Notes: generated by a model not told the origin, from the sequence alone. A DNA stretch of 36,444 bases from Spirochaetota bacterium (GCA_026398595.1 JAPLSO010000057.1:63585-100028); one strand, 5' to 3'. Shown: positions 13,454 to 21,869, counted from the stretch's first letter. A program made the numbers and translations.

Positions 13454-13825
13454 CTACGCGAAAACATCATCCAGCTTCGCGGCATGTTCGAAACGCGTGG
13501 GATTCTCGGTCCGCGCTATTTCGGCGAAATGCAGGGCGCCGCATATGATCTTGGCCGCCTCTCCCTCGCGCAGATCCTCGGCGAACAGGCTGCCCTTGGT
13601 CTCCACGGCCAAGTAGAGACGCTCGGCCCCGTTCTGTTCGATGAGGAAAGCCCAGTCGGGATTATAGGTTCCAAGCGGGGTGTTGATCTCGAACCAACCG
13701 GGCAACTTGGCGGCGAGGGCTTCGAAAGTTTTGCCCAAGCCCACCGAGTCGGCGAGGAGGCTAGCCTCGGCGGCCTTCCCCTCAGGCAGGCTGCGCCACG
13801 GGGACTGAAACCAGGAATCGAACAT
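13454..13825 (-). pseudogene. Relic of type III restriction enzyme Res subunit (C-terminal endonuclease segment)
   Basis: A 123-residue frame carries the end of a type III restriction Res subunit. It reads KLPGWFEINTPLGTYNPDWAF, then LYLAVETKGSLFAEDLR, giving the PD-(D/E)xK pattern with P56, D57, E75 and K77. Intact Res proteins are about 900-1000 residues, with helicase motifs before this region. Here only LLADSVGLGKTFEALA precedes it. That stretch resembles the P-loop of an SF2 helicase but sits far too close, so an internal deletion or fusion is likely. No Mod methyltransferase gene is present nearby. An in-frame stop lies just upstream of the ATG. Expression as a small protein cannot be excluded. 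Confidence 0.65.
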
Positions 13826-13966
13826 GAATACTTAGGCGGCGGTATCGGCCAGTTATACCAGGCCGAAACGGTTGCCCGGGGTTATTCCCAATCCATCAGT
13901 ATCCAAGGGCAGTTCCCCAGGATCGCCTTCGAGTGTGGCGCTGGACTTCTGGCAGGACGGACAAGG

Positions 13967-15589
13967 TCAATTTCCTCTTCTGTGTCCTCTGCCCGAGAGA
14001 TTGCGTATGAGTGAAAAAGCTGTCCCGTCCTTCGTGAGGACGAGGAAACCGACGCCGATAGCCACATAGACGGAGGTCATGATCATGAAGGGCATGCCGG
14101 CTGAAATCAGGGTCGACTTCGAGGCCGAGAACGCCGCAAAGAGAGGCGCGCGGAGAAGGAGGATAGGGACGGCGGCTGCCAACGAAAAGGCCAGAAGTCT
14201 GGCGCTGTAGGCCAGGACGCCGCTCAGGGCTCCTGTCATGCCCTCGGTCCTTCTTTTCAGAAGGGCGAAGACTAAGATGATCGTGTTGACGAGACTTGAA
14301 AGGGAGAGCGCCAGGGCTATGCCCGGCCCCTTGAAGGGAAAGGCCAGCACGGCGACGAGGCCGATGTTGACCACGAAGCTCGCGATGCCCGCGATGGCGG
14401 GAGTCTTGGTGTCAGACCGGGCGTAGAAGGCCGGGGCTATCACCCTGTTGGCAGCGATAAAGGCGAGACCCGTCTGATGCCAAAAGAAGGCAGCCGTCGT
14501 CAGGGCGACCGATTCTTCCGAAAAACCGCCGCGCTTGTAGAGGAGGGTGACGATCTCCCCGCCCGCTATCATCGAGAAGACAGCCACGGGAATGGTGATG
14601 AGGGAAAGACTCTTCAAGGTCCTTCCGAGGCTGGACGAATAGCCTGCCCAGTCACCACGCCGCACCGTATCGGCGAGGCGGGGCAAAAGGACGGTGCCGG
14701 CCGAGACGGCGAAGATGCCGAGGATGAGCTCCTGGAGTCTTGTGGAGTACTGGAGGCTCGACGCCGTTCCCTGACCGACCCTCGAGGCGAAGACGGTGCT
14801 GACAAGATCGTTAATCTGGTAGGCGGCTACGCCCAGGATGGTCGGGGCGATGAGGGCGAAGACCTTGCGCATGCCCGGGTCGCGGAAAGCCGCCTTCGGG
14901 GATATAAAGCCGAATTTCGCTCCGGTCCTGATGACTGCCGGGAGCTGAAAGAGGGCCTGGGCCAAGCCGCCCAAAAGGACGCCGACAGCCATGGCCCGCG
15001 CCGGGTTGGGCATCCAGCGCGAGATGGCCCAGGGCATGACGATGAAGCTCACATTGAAGAGAATGGGCGCGAAGCCCGAGGGAGCGAAGATGCCATAGGA
15101 GTTCAGGATTCCCTGGAAGAGAGCGGCGATAGACACGAGAGCGAGGAAGGGGAACATGATCCTCGTCAGAACGATCGTCTGGGCGGGGTCCGAGCCGAAG
15201 GCCTGTACGATCCAGGGCGTCATCGCCATGCCCAGGGCGACGATGACCATGACGAGAATAGTCAGCACGGTCAGGCTCGAGGAGAGGAACCTGCGTGTCG
15301 CCTCGTCGTCCTTGTCGTGGAGGTAGCATTTGAAGGTCGGGATGAAGGCGACGGCTATCGAGTTTTCCGCGAAGAGCCTTCTCATGAAGTTGGGGATGAT
15401 AAAGGAGACCGTAAAGGCATCCGATAAAAGACCCGTCCCCAGAAAACTCGCCTTGGTCATCTCCCGGACGAGTCCCAGAACCCGTGAGATCATCGTGAGG
15501 AGGGAGAGGAGGCTCGCGTTGCGGACCATCTTGCTCTCGATTCCGTCGGGACCGCCGGGCGCGGTGGGCGTCTGTTCCGGCTCCTGCAT
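13967..15589 (-). CDS. murJ: Lipid II flippase MurJ (MviN family)
   Basis: This polytopic membrane protein of about 540 residues moves lipid II across the inner membrane for peptidoglycan synthesis. Family hallmarks are visible in order: SLLTMISRVLGLVREM, SDAFTVSFIIPNFMRRLFAE, FPFLALVSIAALFQGILNSYG and AYQINDLVSTVFAS. The rest is a series of hydrophobic helices (about 14). The start is set at ATG 15589 (MQEPEQ), 5 nt after the ltaE stop. ATG 15529 (MVRNASLLSLLTM) is an equally plausible start because family members begin close to it. The longer open frame upstream overlaps ltaE and is rejected. It is followed by a short relic region. Confidence 0.92.
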   Translation of the reverse strand: MQEPEQTPTAPGGPDGIESKMVRNASLLSLLTMISRVLGLVREMTKASFLGTGLLSDAFTVSFIIPNFMRRLFAENSIAVAFIPTFKCYLHDKDDEATRRFLSSSLTVLTILVMVIVALGMAMTPWIVQAFGSDPAQTIVLTRIMFPFLALVSIAALFQGILNSYGIFAPSGFAPILFNVSFIVMPWAISRWMPNPARAMAVGVLLGGLAQALFQLPAVIRTGAKFGFISPKAAFRDPGMRKVFALIAPTILGVAAYQINDLVSTVFASRVGQGTASSLQYSTRLQELILGIFAVSAGTVLLPRLADTVRRGDWAGYSSSLGRTLKSLSLITIPVAVFSMIAGGEIVTLLYKRGGFSEESVALTTAAFFWHQTGLAFIAANRVIAPAFYARSDTKTPAIAGIASFVVNIGLVAVLAFPFKGPGIALALSLSSLVNTIILVFALLKRRTEGMTGALSGVLAYSARLLAFSLAAAVPILLLRAPLFAAFSASKSTLISAGMPFMIMTSVYVAIGVGFLVLTKDGTAFSLIRNLSGRGHRRGN

Positions 15590-15594
15590 GGATT

Positions 15595-16632
15595 TCAGGC
15601 CGGTTTTCGGCTGGCGGCGAAGGCAGCGACGCGGGCCCCGACCTCGTCCACGGCCACTTGGCTTATCCAGTAGTGGGTCACAAAACGGCAGAATCCGCCC
15701 TCGGGCGGACTGGCCAGGATGCCCCCCTCGGCCAGATAGGCGGCGAAGTCCTTGCCGTCGGCCCAAGATGGAAGCGAGAAAAAGACCATGTTGATGTCGA
15801 GGTTATCCTTGCGTACCTGAAAGCCGGGGATAAGAGACAGCCTCTGCGCGAGGCGGCGGGCGTTCTCGTGGTCCTCGGCAAGACGCTTTGTCATCTCCTT
15901 GAGGGCGATGAGGCCTGCCGCGGCCAGGATGCCCGCCTGACGCAAGCCCCCGCCCATGGGTTTGCGTTTGCGGCGAGCGGCCGCGATGAAGTCCCGGGTA
16001 CCGGCGAGCATCGAACCGACGGGAGCGCAAAGCCCTTTGGAGAGGCAGAACATCACCGAATCGACCTGGGAGGCTATCTCGGCGGCATCGACATGCAAAG
16101 AAGCCGCGGCATTGAAGAGTCTCGCGCCATCGAGGTGCAGCGGAAGGCCAGCGGCCTTGGCCAGGGCCGAAACTTCGGCCATGTAGGAGAGGGGAATCAC
16201 CTTGCCCGAGGAATGTGCGTTCTCGAGACAGACGAGGGAGGTCTCGGGATAATGGATGTCAATGCCGCGTATCCTCGCCTTGATCGCCTCGGGGGGGAGG
16301 ATGCCGCCGGGGGCGTCTATCGTCCTCGTCTGCACGCCCGCGATGAGGGAGGCGGCGCCAGCCTCATGCTGGATGATATGGCACTGTTCGCCCAGGATCA
16401 CTTCGCTGCCCCGAGGGCACCAGGTGAAGAGGGCCAGCTGGTTCCCGAAGGTGCCCGAGGGCACGAAGAGCGCGGCTTCTTTTCCGACCATTTTTGCCGC
16501 GAGGGCTTCGAGTTCGTTCATCGTGGGGTCGTCGCCGTAAACATCGTCACCGACAGGTGCATTGGCCATAGCCTGACGCATAGCCGGAGTCGGCCAGGTC
16601 ACCGTATCGCTGCGCAGATCTATCTTGTTCAT
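15595..16632 (-). CDS. ltaE: Low-specificity L-threonine aldolase
   Basis: This 345-residue PLP enzyme of fold type I cleaves L-threonine or L-allo-threonine to glycine and acetaldehyde in the cytosol. The family start MNKIDLRSDTVTWPTPAMRQ is clear. GDDVYGDDPTMNELE, HLDGARLFNA and the PLP-lysine motif CLSKGL (K199) follow. The start is ATG 16632, placed after GGGAAGGGAAG; upstream in-frame ATGs lack support. It lies 5 nt before murJ on the same strand and is probably cotranscribed with it, although no functional link to cell-wall synthesis is obvious. Confidence 0.94.
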   Translation of the reverse strand: MNKIDLRSDTVTWPTPAMRQAMANAPVGDDVYGDDPTMNELEALAAKMVGKEAALFVPSGTFGNQLALFTWCPRGSEVILGEQCHIIQHEAGAASLIAGVQTRTIDAPGGILPPEAIKARIRGIDIHYPETSLVCLENAHSSGKVIPLSYMAEVSALAKAAGLPLHLDGARLFNAAASLHVDAAEIASQVDSVMFCLSKGLCAPVGSMLAGTRDFIAAARRKRKPMGGGLRQAGILAAAGLIALKEMTKRLAEDHENARRLAQRLSLIPGFQVRKDNLDINMVFFSLPSWADGKDFAAYLAEGGILASPPEGGFCRFVTHYWISQVAVDEVGARVAAFAASRKPA

Positions 16633-16736
16633 GTCTTCCCTTCCCAGCACAGGATAGCAGGATTCTCGGCTTCGACACAGCCCCCGGCCGGTCCCGCCCC
16701 GCCGGTCGGTCATAGCTTCGCGGTACTATTGTCGGC

Positions 16737-16766
16737 TTATCATGCCCCGGCCTTTCATTGTATAAC
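16737..16766 (+). promoter_or_regulatory. Promoter of the HAD phosphatase gene, possibly giving a leaderless mRNA
   Basis: A -35 TTATCA (16737-16742), an 18-nt spacer and -10 TATAAC (16761-16766) precede the gene. The predicted transcription start falls at about 16773-16775, on or next to the ATG, and no ribosome binding site is visible. On the other strand the same AT-rich spot reads TACAAT and may serve ltaE. Confidence 0.5.
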
Positions 16767-16774
16767 CCTTGCCC

Positions 16775-17605
16775 ATGGATATCAGTCTCATCGCCCTCGA
16801 TCTGGACGACACCCTGCTCGATTCGGAACTCGATATATCCAAGGCCAACATCGAGGCCGTGGCTGCCGCCGAAAAAGCCGGTATCGAGATAGTCCTCGCT
16901 TCGGGAAGAAACTATCGTTCCATGAAGAAATATGTTCTCGTCCTCGGCCTCGACCGCCCGGGAAATTACCTCGTCTGTTCCAATGGCGCCGAGACGCTCG
17001 AAGCCATGAACGGCGTACACGTCGAGCGTCTTTTCCTCACCGAGGCCTTCTGCCACGAGGCTGTTTCGATCGTTGAATCCCATGGTTTTTCCTGGCAGGT
17101 CTACCTGGAGGACAGGATATACGCCAGCGAGCTGAACGACTGGGCACTGCTCGACCAGCGCCTGAGCGGCCTGCCTCTCCTTCCCTCCCCGCCTAAGGAT
17201 AAACTCTTCAAGGGGGGCCAGATCAAGTTCGTCATCCCCGGCGACCCGGAAAGCATAGCCCAACTCAACGACATCCTCGCGAAGACCTTTGAAGGCAAGG
17301 CAGTCGTCGTCACATCCAAGCCCTATTTCCTCGAGATTCTTCCCCTCGGCGCCGATAAAGGTTCGGCCCTGAGGCGTCTTTCGGCGAAGCTCGGCATCGG
17401 CATGGACCGGGTGATGGTAGTCGGGGACGCGATGAACGACCTCGGCATGATAACGGCGGCGGGCTGGGGCTGCGCCCCTGCCAACGCCCGCGATGAGGTC
17501 AAGAAGGCAGCTCGCGTCGTCTCCTTAAAAACCAACGAGGAGGATGCCGTGGCCGATCTCATCTATTCGGTTGCGCTAGGCGGTAGGCGTCCAAAAACAG
17601 TATGA
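16775..17605 (+). CDS. Cof-type HAD superfamily sugar-phosphate phosphatase
   Basis: This 276-residue hydrolase belongs to the HAD IIB (Cof) group, which dephosphorylates sugar phosphates, FMN or PLP in the cytosol. Motif I is ALDLDDTLLDS (D9 nucleophile, D11). Motif II is LASGRNY. The cap domain covers about residues 80-180. Motif III/IV is GADKGSALRRL followed by VMVVGDAMNDLGM. Substrate cannot be told from sequence. The start is ATG 16775; a TTG two codons upstream is rejected. It is divergent from ltaE, and its 3' end overlaps the following minus-strand gene by 47 nt. Confidence 0.9.
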   Translation: MDISLIALDLDDTLLDSELDISKANIEAVAAAEKAGIEIVLASGRNYRSMKKYVLVLGLDRPGNYLVCSNGAETLEAMNGVHVERLFLTEAFCHEAVSIVESHGFSWQVYLEDRIYASELNDWALLDQRLSGLPLLPSPPKDKLFKGGQIKFVIPGDPESIAQLNDILAKTFEGKAVVVTSKPYFLEILPLGADKGSALRRLSAKLGIGMDRVMVVGDAMNDLGMITAAGWGCAPANARDEVKKAARVVSLKTNEEDAVADLIYSVALGGRRPKTV

Positions 17606-18353
17606 GATAGTGCTGGACGCCGTCGAAGTACTCGGCCTGGAGAGAAGCGGCGGCCTTGCCAATGTAGCGGTAGTGCCAGCTCTCCCAGACATAGCCGGTG
17701 ACGCTTTCCATCCCCTTGGGATAGGAGAGGGAGAAGCCGAATCGCCTTGCGTTGGCGACGAGCCACTTCGAGGCTGGGGTAAGCGCGAAAGCGTCGGTTA
17801 TGGAGCCGAAATCTATGGCCGTGCCGAGCTGATGCTGGCTCGATCCGGGGCGGGCCGAGACCCGCGAGGCCTCTTTCTCGCCCATCTCGGCCACGTTGCG
17901 GGTAAAAAGGGATTCCTGATAGGAATAACTGCGATAGGCCGAGGATATAGTAAGAGACAGGCCATCGGCCTTGGCCGCGGCCGACATCACAACCAGGGCT
18001 TCGAAGGCTGGCTTTCGCAACCTGTGGCCCGGCCGCGAGACCGAAAGGCTCTTGCCGTCGAGCTGGACCAGATCCGAAGGTTCGTAGTCCCGGGGCAGGG
18101 ACTTCGACTTGTCGACCCGGGCGAGGAGCTTAGCATCGGTGGTTCTGTCAGCCATCGCTGCGTCAAGAAGCTCGAAAAATCGGCCTGTCCCCTGCCGCAC
18201 GCGGGCGAGGAAGGCTCCCGACTCGACCTGGCTCAGACCCAAGGCGGTCGCGGCGGCCTCGACCTGGACCATCTTCGGGGACTGCTTCGGAACGCAGTCC
18301 GTGTCCACGACGAGGGCGAGGGCGAAAAAAAGAACAACAGGGGCTTTCTTCAT
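17559..18353 (-). CDS. M15 family D-alanyl-D-alanine carboxypeptidase (VanY-like)
   Basis: This 264-residue zinc peptidase probably trims the terminal D-Ala of peptidoglycan stem peptides outside the cytoplasm. The N-terminus (KKAPVVLFFALALVV) is a signal peptide. A cysteine at 20 follows, but TDC is not a good lipobox. The M15B signature is complete: SSAYRSY (R141), SSQHQLGTAIDFG (H174, D181) and WESWHYRY (E224, H227). AAGGGCG before the ATG at 18353 is a weak ribosome binding site, and a TATACT -10 lies only 8 nt upstream. It converges with the HAD gene with a 47-nt overlap of coding ends. Confidence 0.9.
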   Translation of the reverse strand: MKKAPVVLFFALALVVDTDCVPKQSPKMVQVEAAATALGLSQVESGAFLARVRQGTGRFFELLDAAMADRTTDAKLLARVDKSKSLPRDYEPSDLVQLDGKSLSVSRPGHRLRKPAFEALVVMSAAAKADGLSLTISSAYRSYSYQESLFTRNVAEMGEKEASRVSARPGSSQHQLGTAIDFGSITDAFALTPASKWLVANARRFGFSLSYPKGMESVTGYVWESWHYRYIGKAAASLQAEYFDGVQHYLILFLDAYRLAQPNR

Positions 18354-18361
18354 CGCCCTTG

Positions 18362-18367
18362 AGTATA
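18362..18367 (-). promoter_or_regulatory. -10 element of the M15 carboxypeptidase gene
   Basis: TATACT (5 of 6) ends 8 nt before the ATG, so the transcript would have almost no leader. The -35 is poor. Confidence 0.35.
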
Positions 18368-18417
18368 GCGGCCGCGCCGGGAAGGGAAAAGAAGGGCCGC
18401 GCGTAAAAGGAGCCGGG

Positions 18418-19173
18418 ATGAGGCGGGAACAATTCGAAACCTTCGATTGCCTGAGAAGCGCGTTCAGGAACTATGCGGCTGGCCTTTCGGCGAAAAGCCC
18501 CTGGCTGGGCGAGCTCCAAGAGGAACTCCGAGTAGAATTGGGCTACGAGGACTACAAAGTCGAGACACCCATAGTCTACAATCGAGCCCTCGACGACCTT
18601 GGCCCCGGCGATGAACCTGCCTTCATCATCGTCGCGGACAATCCCGGAAAGAACGAGCAGAAAAAGACGCAGAACCGCTACCTTGTCGGCCAATCGGGCA
18701 AGCTTGCCAAAGGCTGGTTCGCTTCCGAACTCAAGCTTGACTTTTACAAGGCCTGTGTCATCATCAACAAGACACCCATTCATACCCCCAAGACGGCCGA
18801 GATCGCTCTCCTCAAGCGATTGGCGCGGCGAAAATCGGCCAGGCTCGGCGATGAACTGGACGCGATCCTCGATCAAAGCCAGCGTTGGATGGCGAGGCTG
18901 GCCTTCGATCTCCACAGCTGTCTGGGCTGCGTTCTCTGGGTTTCGGGCTACGGTGAACTGAGGCCAGGAAAACTCTTCCGCCCCTGGGGGGAGGAGACCG
19001 CGAAGCTCTACGCCGCGGCGCCGTCTTCCCTGCGGGACAAGGTCTGGGTATTCAGACACTTCTCCATGAACCAGTTCTCGATCGAGTACGCGAGATCTAA
19101 GACAGGGGACAGTACCCTCCAACGACTCGCGGCGATAGGGACGACGCGGCGGAAAGAGATCCTCGGCTGGTAA
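18418..19173 (+). CDS. Uracil-DNA-glycosylase-superfamily-like protein
   Basis: This 251-residue protein resembles the uracil-DNA glycosylase fold. FIIVADNPGKNEQKKTQNRY (about residues 63-82) matches the GEAPGxxE-type motif I with changed residues, then GQSGKLAKGWFASEL and VIINKTPIHTPKT. The usual GExP start of motif I reads ADNPGKNE here, so activity or substrate may differ from classical enzymes. The four cysteines of iron-sulfur UDGs are not seen. The start is ATG 18418 after AAAGGAG (7-nt spacing); a longer upstream open frame is rejected because it runs through the divergent neighbour. Family assignment is moderately sure. Confidence 0.7.
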   Translation: MRREQFETFDCLRSAFRNYAAGLSAKSPWLGELQEELRVELGYEDYKVETPIVYNRALDDLGPGDEPAFIIVADNPGKNEQKKTQNRYLVGQSGKLAKGWFASELKLDFYKACVIINKTPIHTPKTAEIALLKRLARRKSARLGDELDAILDQSQRWMARLAFDLHSCLGCVLWVSGYGELRPGKLFRPWGEETAKLYAAAPSSLRDKVWVFRHFSMNQFSIEYARSKTGDSTLQRLAAIGTTRRKEILGW

Positions 19174-19174
19174 A

Positions 19175-19198
19175 TAGGCCCGCAGCCGTGCTGGCCTA
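19175..19198. terminator. Possible bidirectional hairpin between convergent genes
   Basis: TAGGCC and GGCCTA (6 bp) with an inner AGC/GCT pairing lie 1 nt after the UDG-like stop and 11 nt from the DUF2804 stop. There is no U-run, so it is a weak call. Confidence 0.3.
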
Positions 19199-19209
19199 CC
19201 CGCCTTCAG

Positions 19210-20250
19210 TCACCACCAGTTGACTACATCCTCCGCGAAGCCCATGAATCGGTCCAGGACCAATACCTTCGCGTCGTCGAGGACGACCCTTCCCGAGAAA
19301 TAGCCGAAGACCTGGTGCTGGATAGACTTAATGGCGAGGATGTCGGTCGAACTCGAACGGTCGACGGCTGGCTCGAAATCGAGCTCGAACCGGCCGTCCG
19401 AACTCGTGAACTTCCAAGGCGCCAGGTAGTTCGACCTGTCAAGGTGAAAAATCACCTCGTCGAGCTTGTGGGCCTTTCCTCCGTAGAAGACCATGTTCTC
19501 GCTCGCCGGACTCCGGTCGGAAAAGCCATAGCCTATATTCCAGCCGAAGGGGATGCCGTCCAGGAGTCCCGAGGCGGAACCCCAGTACCATCGATTTTTC
19601 CAAGTCCAGACGCCTCTCCCCCAGTCGAGGCCGCCCGAGGAATCCCCAGGCGAGAAGGCGTACTCGGACGAGCCGAGCCTGGCTTTGCCCGAAGCTGACA
19701 TGCAGTTGATCTTGGAGTTGTAGTAAAAAGCCCTGCGGTTTTCCTTCCAGGAGGTAGCGATGTTCATCGAATCTCCCCCGGGTATCTCGGAAAGCTCGAT
19801 CTCGGCCTCGAGGCTCGTGCCGCCATCGGGGGCGCGAAAGCCTGGCGCCTTCGCCGATATCCTGCGCCGTCCTCCTGATGCCGAGAAGGACAACTCCATT
19901 TTGGCACTCTTATAGGTGACAGAACCCTCGCCGGGAGCGGGGGAAAAGCCGAGTCTGCCCATCGGGAAGAAGAAGAGGTCGTCGAGCTGATAGGCCTTTC
20001 CGGCGGCGAAATCGATCCACGCGAGAGCCGTCATGCCCAGATAACCCAAATCGGAAATCGTCAGGCAGAACCCGTATTTCCCGCCGTGAGAGATGACCGA
20101 GTAATAGTCCCATTCCTTGATCCGCCACCCTGGCGCGGCGATTTTGTTCCTGTCATAGCGCCAGTAGGGCTTGCGCGCCCAGCCCTCCTTTACGAGTCGC
20201 CCATCGCTGTCCAGAAGCTCCATCGGACTTGTTATTTCATGCTGCGCCAT
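19210..20250 (-). CDS. DUF2804 family protein
   Basis: This 346-residue protein of unknown function is recognised from its opening (EITSPMELLDSDGRLVKEGW, then ARKPYWRYDRN) and from the family's Trp/Gly-rich body (LDWGRGVWTWKNRWYWGSAS). It looks like a soluble beta-rich protein. No signal peptide or membrane helix is visible and I see no catalytic motif. The start is set at ATG 20250 (MAQHEIT), about 6 nt after AAGGGGG. Two upstream starts overlap or abut the ribosome binding site. It faces the UDG-like gene and lies downstream of the alpha/beta hydrolase gene on the same strand. Confidence 0.75.
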   Translation of the reverse strand: MAQHEITSPMELLDSDGRLVKEGWARKPYWRYDRNKIAAPGWRIKEWDYYSVISHGGKYGFCLTISDLGYLGMTALAWIDFAAGKAYQLDDLFFFPMGRLGFSPAPGEGSVTYKSAKMELSFSASGGRRRISAKAPGFRAPDGGTSLEAEIELSEIPGGDSMNIATSWKENRRAFYYNSKINCMSASGKARLGSSEYAFSPGDSSGGLDWGRGVWTWKNRWYWGSASGLLDGIPFGWNIGYGFSDRSPASENMVFYGGKAHKLDEVIFHLDRSNYLAPWKFTSSDGRFELDFEPAVDRSSSTDILAIKSIQHQVFGYFSGRVVLDDAKVLVLDRFMGFAEDVVNWW

Positions 20251-20275
20251 CGCCATCCCCCTTGGCACGAATCAT

Positions 20276-20315
20276 CAGGACCATAATGGGCTTTTTATGT
20301 TCGGCGCGCAACGAA
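20276..20315 (-). promoter_or_regulatory. Possible promoter of the DUF2804 gene
   Basis: TTGCGC and CATTAT with a 17-nt spacer lie upstream of the DUF2804 gene on its strand; each matches consensus at 4 of 6. This is a weak call in an AT-richer patch. Confidence 0.25.
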
Positions 20316-20367
20316 AAAATTCGCGGACAAACGCTTGCCGGCACAGGCTGAGCAAGACGCGGGAACC

Positions 20368-21792
20368 TCAGCGCAGTAAGGCCGAAAGCCAGTCGCCGAG
20401 CGCGGCCAGGGCCTTCGGCGAGAACGTCTCCTCGATGGTCCCGTACTCCTCGGGCAGTCCCGTCCCGGCAGTCTGGAAGAGATGGTTGAGGCCTTTAAGC
20501 TCGAGCGGCGTAAAGCGCGTATTGCCCGCATCACGCATGGCCGCGCCGATGGCGGTAAGGTTCTCCTCGGCCGGCACCTGAAGATCCTTCGAGCCGACCA
20601 GAGCGAGAAGGGGCATTTTCACCTTGGCCAGATAAGGCGCCGGGTCAAGGCTGAGAAAGGTGATGAACCAGGGCGAAAGGAGCTGGTCCGCGGCACGGTC
20701 AGCCTCCTCCTCCAGCGCGGCCCGTATCCCGGGCGCGGCTCCCTGCGGAAGCATACCGAGATAGATCTCGACGATCCGGGAGCGCTTGGCGGCAGGTTTA
20801 TCGTTACCCATCGCGATCGCGTACAGCGAGGCATTCTTGGCATTGGCGCCGGCTATCGCCGTCTCGCCCACTCCCGATGCCCGCGCGATGGCCGCGTTCT
20901 GGAGATAGAGGAGCTTCTCCCCTGACAGACCAGGGCCCGCCAGGAGGACAGCAAAGGCCAAGCCGGGATCCTTAGAGGCTACGAGGGCGGCTATCAGGCC
21001 GCCCTCGCTGTGGCCGATGATGCCGATTTTCCCCGAGTCGATCACCGCCTCCTCCCGCAGGAAGGCGAGGGCGGCTTTGGCGTCCTCGGCGAAATCGAAG
21101 GTCGTCGCCGCGCCGAAGTCCCCGGTCGAGGCGCCCACGCCTCTATCGTCGAGCCGCAGGGTGGCTATGCTTCGCCGCGCGAGGCAGTCGGCGATGACGA
21201 GGAAGGGTCTGTGTCCCATGATGGTCTCGTCCCTGTCCTGGGCTCCGGATCCCGTGACGAGAAGGGCGGCCGGGAAGGGCCCGGCGCCCTCAGGCAGGCA
21301 GAGGGTCCCCGCAAGCCGTATTCCCTTCGGTCCTTTCACCACGACTTCTCGATTCATATAGGGGAAGGGGGGCTTGGGCTCCTGAGGGCGGGCAGGCTTC
21401 GCTACGACCAAAGCCGCCTGCTTTTCAAGAGCGAGGGGCAGCTTGGCGCCGCCTTGCTTCCAGAATCCTGCGATCTTGCGCCCGCTCGGATCGAGCGTTC
21501 CTTCGAAGCTTCCCTTTATGAGCTTCACGTCGAAAATCACCTTCCCGTCGGCGAAACCGACTGAGGCGACGGATATGCCTGTCGCCCCCTGGTCGGGGCT
21601 GTCCATCGTCGCCTTCGCCCCGCCGTCTGCGACTTCCACATGGAAGACGATCCGCAAGGCAGTTTTGCCCACAAAGAGGCTCCCTGCCCACGTGCCCTGG
21701 AGGACCGCAAGCCCCGAAGGCTGACCTTCGGCGAAGGGTTGGGAGGAAAGAGCCGCCAAGGCAAGCAGCGCGGAAATAAGCAGTTTTTTCAT
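20368..21792 (-). CDS. Secreted alpha/beta hydrolase (S33/S9-like serine hydrolase)
   Basis: This 474-residue exported hydrolase begins with a signal peptide (KKLLISALLALAALSSQPF). An N-terminal beta-rich domain follows (about residues 30-125; LQGTWAGSL, GKIAGFW-like repeats). The alpha/beta-hydrolase domain has a complete putative triad. The nucleophile elbow is GIIGHSEGGL (S262), the Asp lies in LVGSKDLQVP and the His in LKGLNHLF. Substrate is unknown; esterase or peptidase activity is possible. The start is ATG 21792; five codons of upstream open frame are rejected. It lies 77 nt downstream of phoR on the same strand, so it may be transcribed with the phosphate operon. Confidence 0.85.
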   Translation of the reverse strand: MKKLLISALLALAALSSQPFAEGQPSGLAVLQGTWAGSLFVGKTALRIVFHVEVADGGAKATMDSPDQGATGISVASVGFADGKVIFDVKLIKGSFEGTLDPSGRKIAGFWKQGGAKLPLALEKQAALVVAKPARPQEPKPPFPYMNREVVVKGPKGIRLAGTLCLPEGAGPFPAALLVTGSGAQDRDETIMGHRPFLVIADCLARRSIATLRLDDRGVGASTGDFGAATTFDFAEDAKAALAFLREEAVIDSGKIGIIGHSEGGLIAALVASKDPGLAFAVLLAGPGLSGEKLLYLQNAAIARASGVGETAIAGANAKNASLYAIAMGNDKPAAKRSRIVEIYLGMLPQGAAPGIRAALEEEADRAADQLLSPWFITFLSLDPAPYLAKVKMPLLALVGSKDLQVPAEENLTAIGAAMRDAGNTRFTPLELKGLNHLFQTAGTGLPEEYGTIEETFSPKALAALGDWLSALLR

Positions 21793-21869
21793 GTCACTCG
21801 ACCTCACTGTCTATCAAAATGTCATCATTTTCGGTGCTCGGGGAGGCCCCATGCCTGATTTCTCCGCTT

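Noticed and set aside
13851-13966. Open codons following the murJ stop in the same frame, containing CPSC
   Set aside because: About 37 codons, no start codon of its own and no family I can recognise; probably part of the relic region.
14477-15427. Plus-strand open frame opposite murJ
   Set aside because: Highly charged shadow of a membrane protein; no support.
15658-16740. Plus-strand open frame opposite ltaE
   Set aside because: Antisense to a clear threonine aldolase.
17559-18353. Lipoprotein assignment for the M15 peptidase
   Set aside because: The cysteine at residue 20 follows Thr-Asp, which does not fit a lipobox even with relaxed spirochaetal rules.
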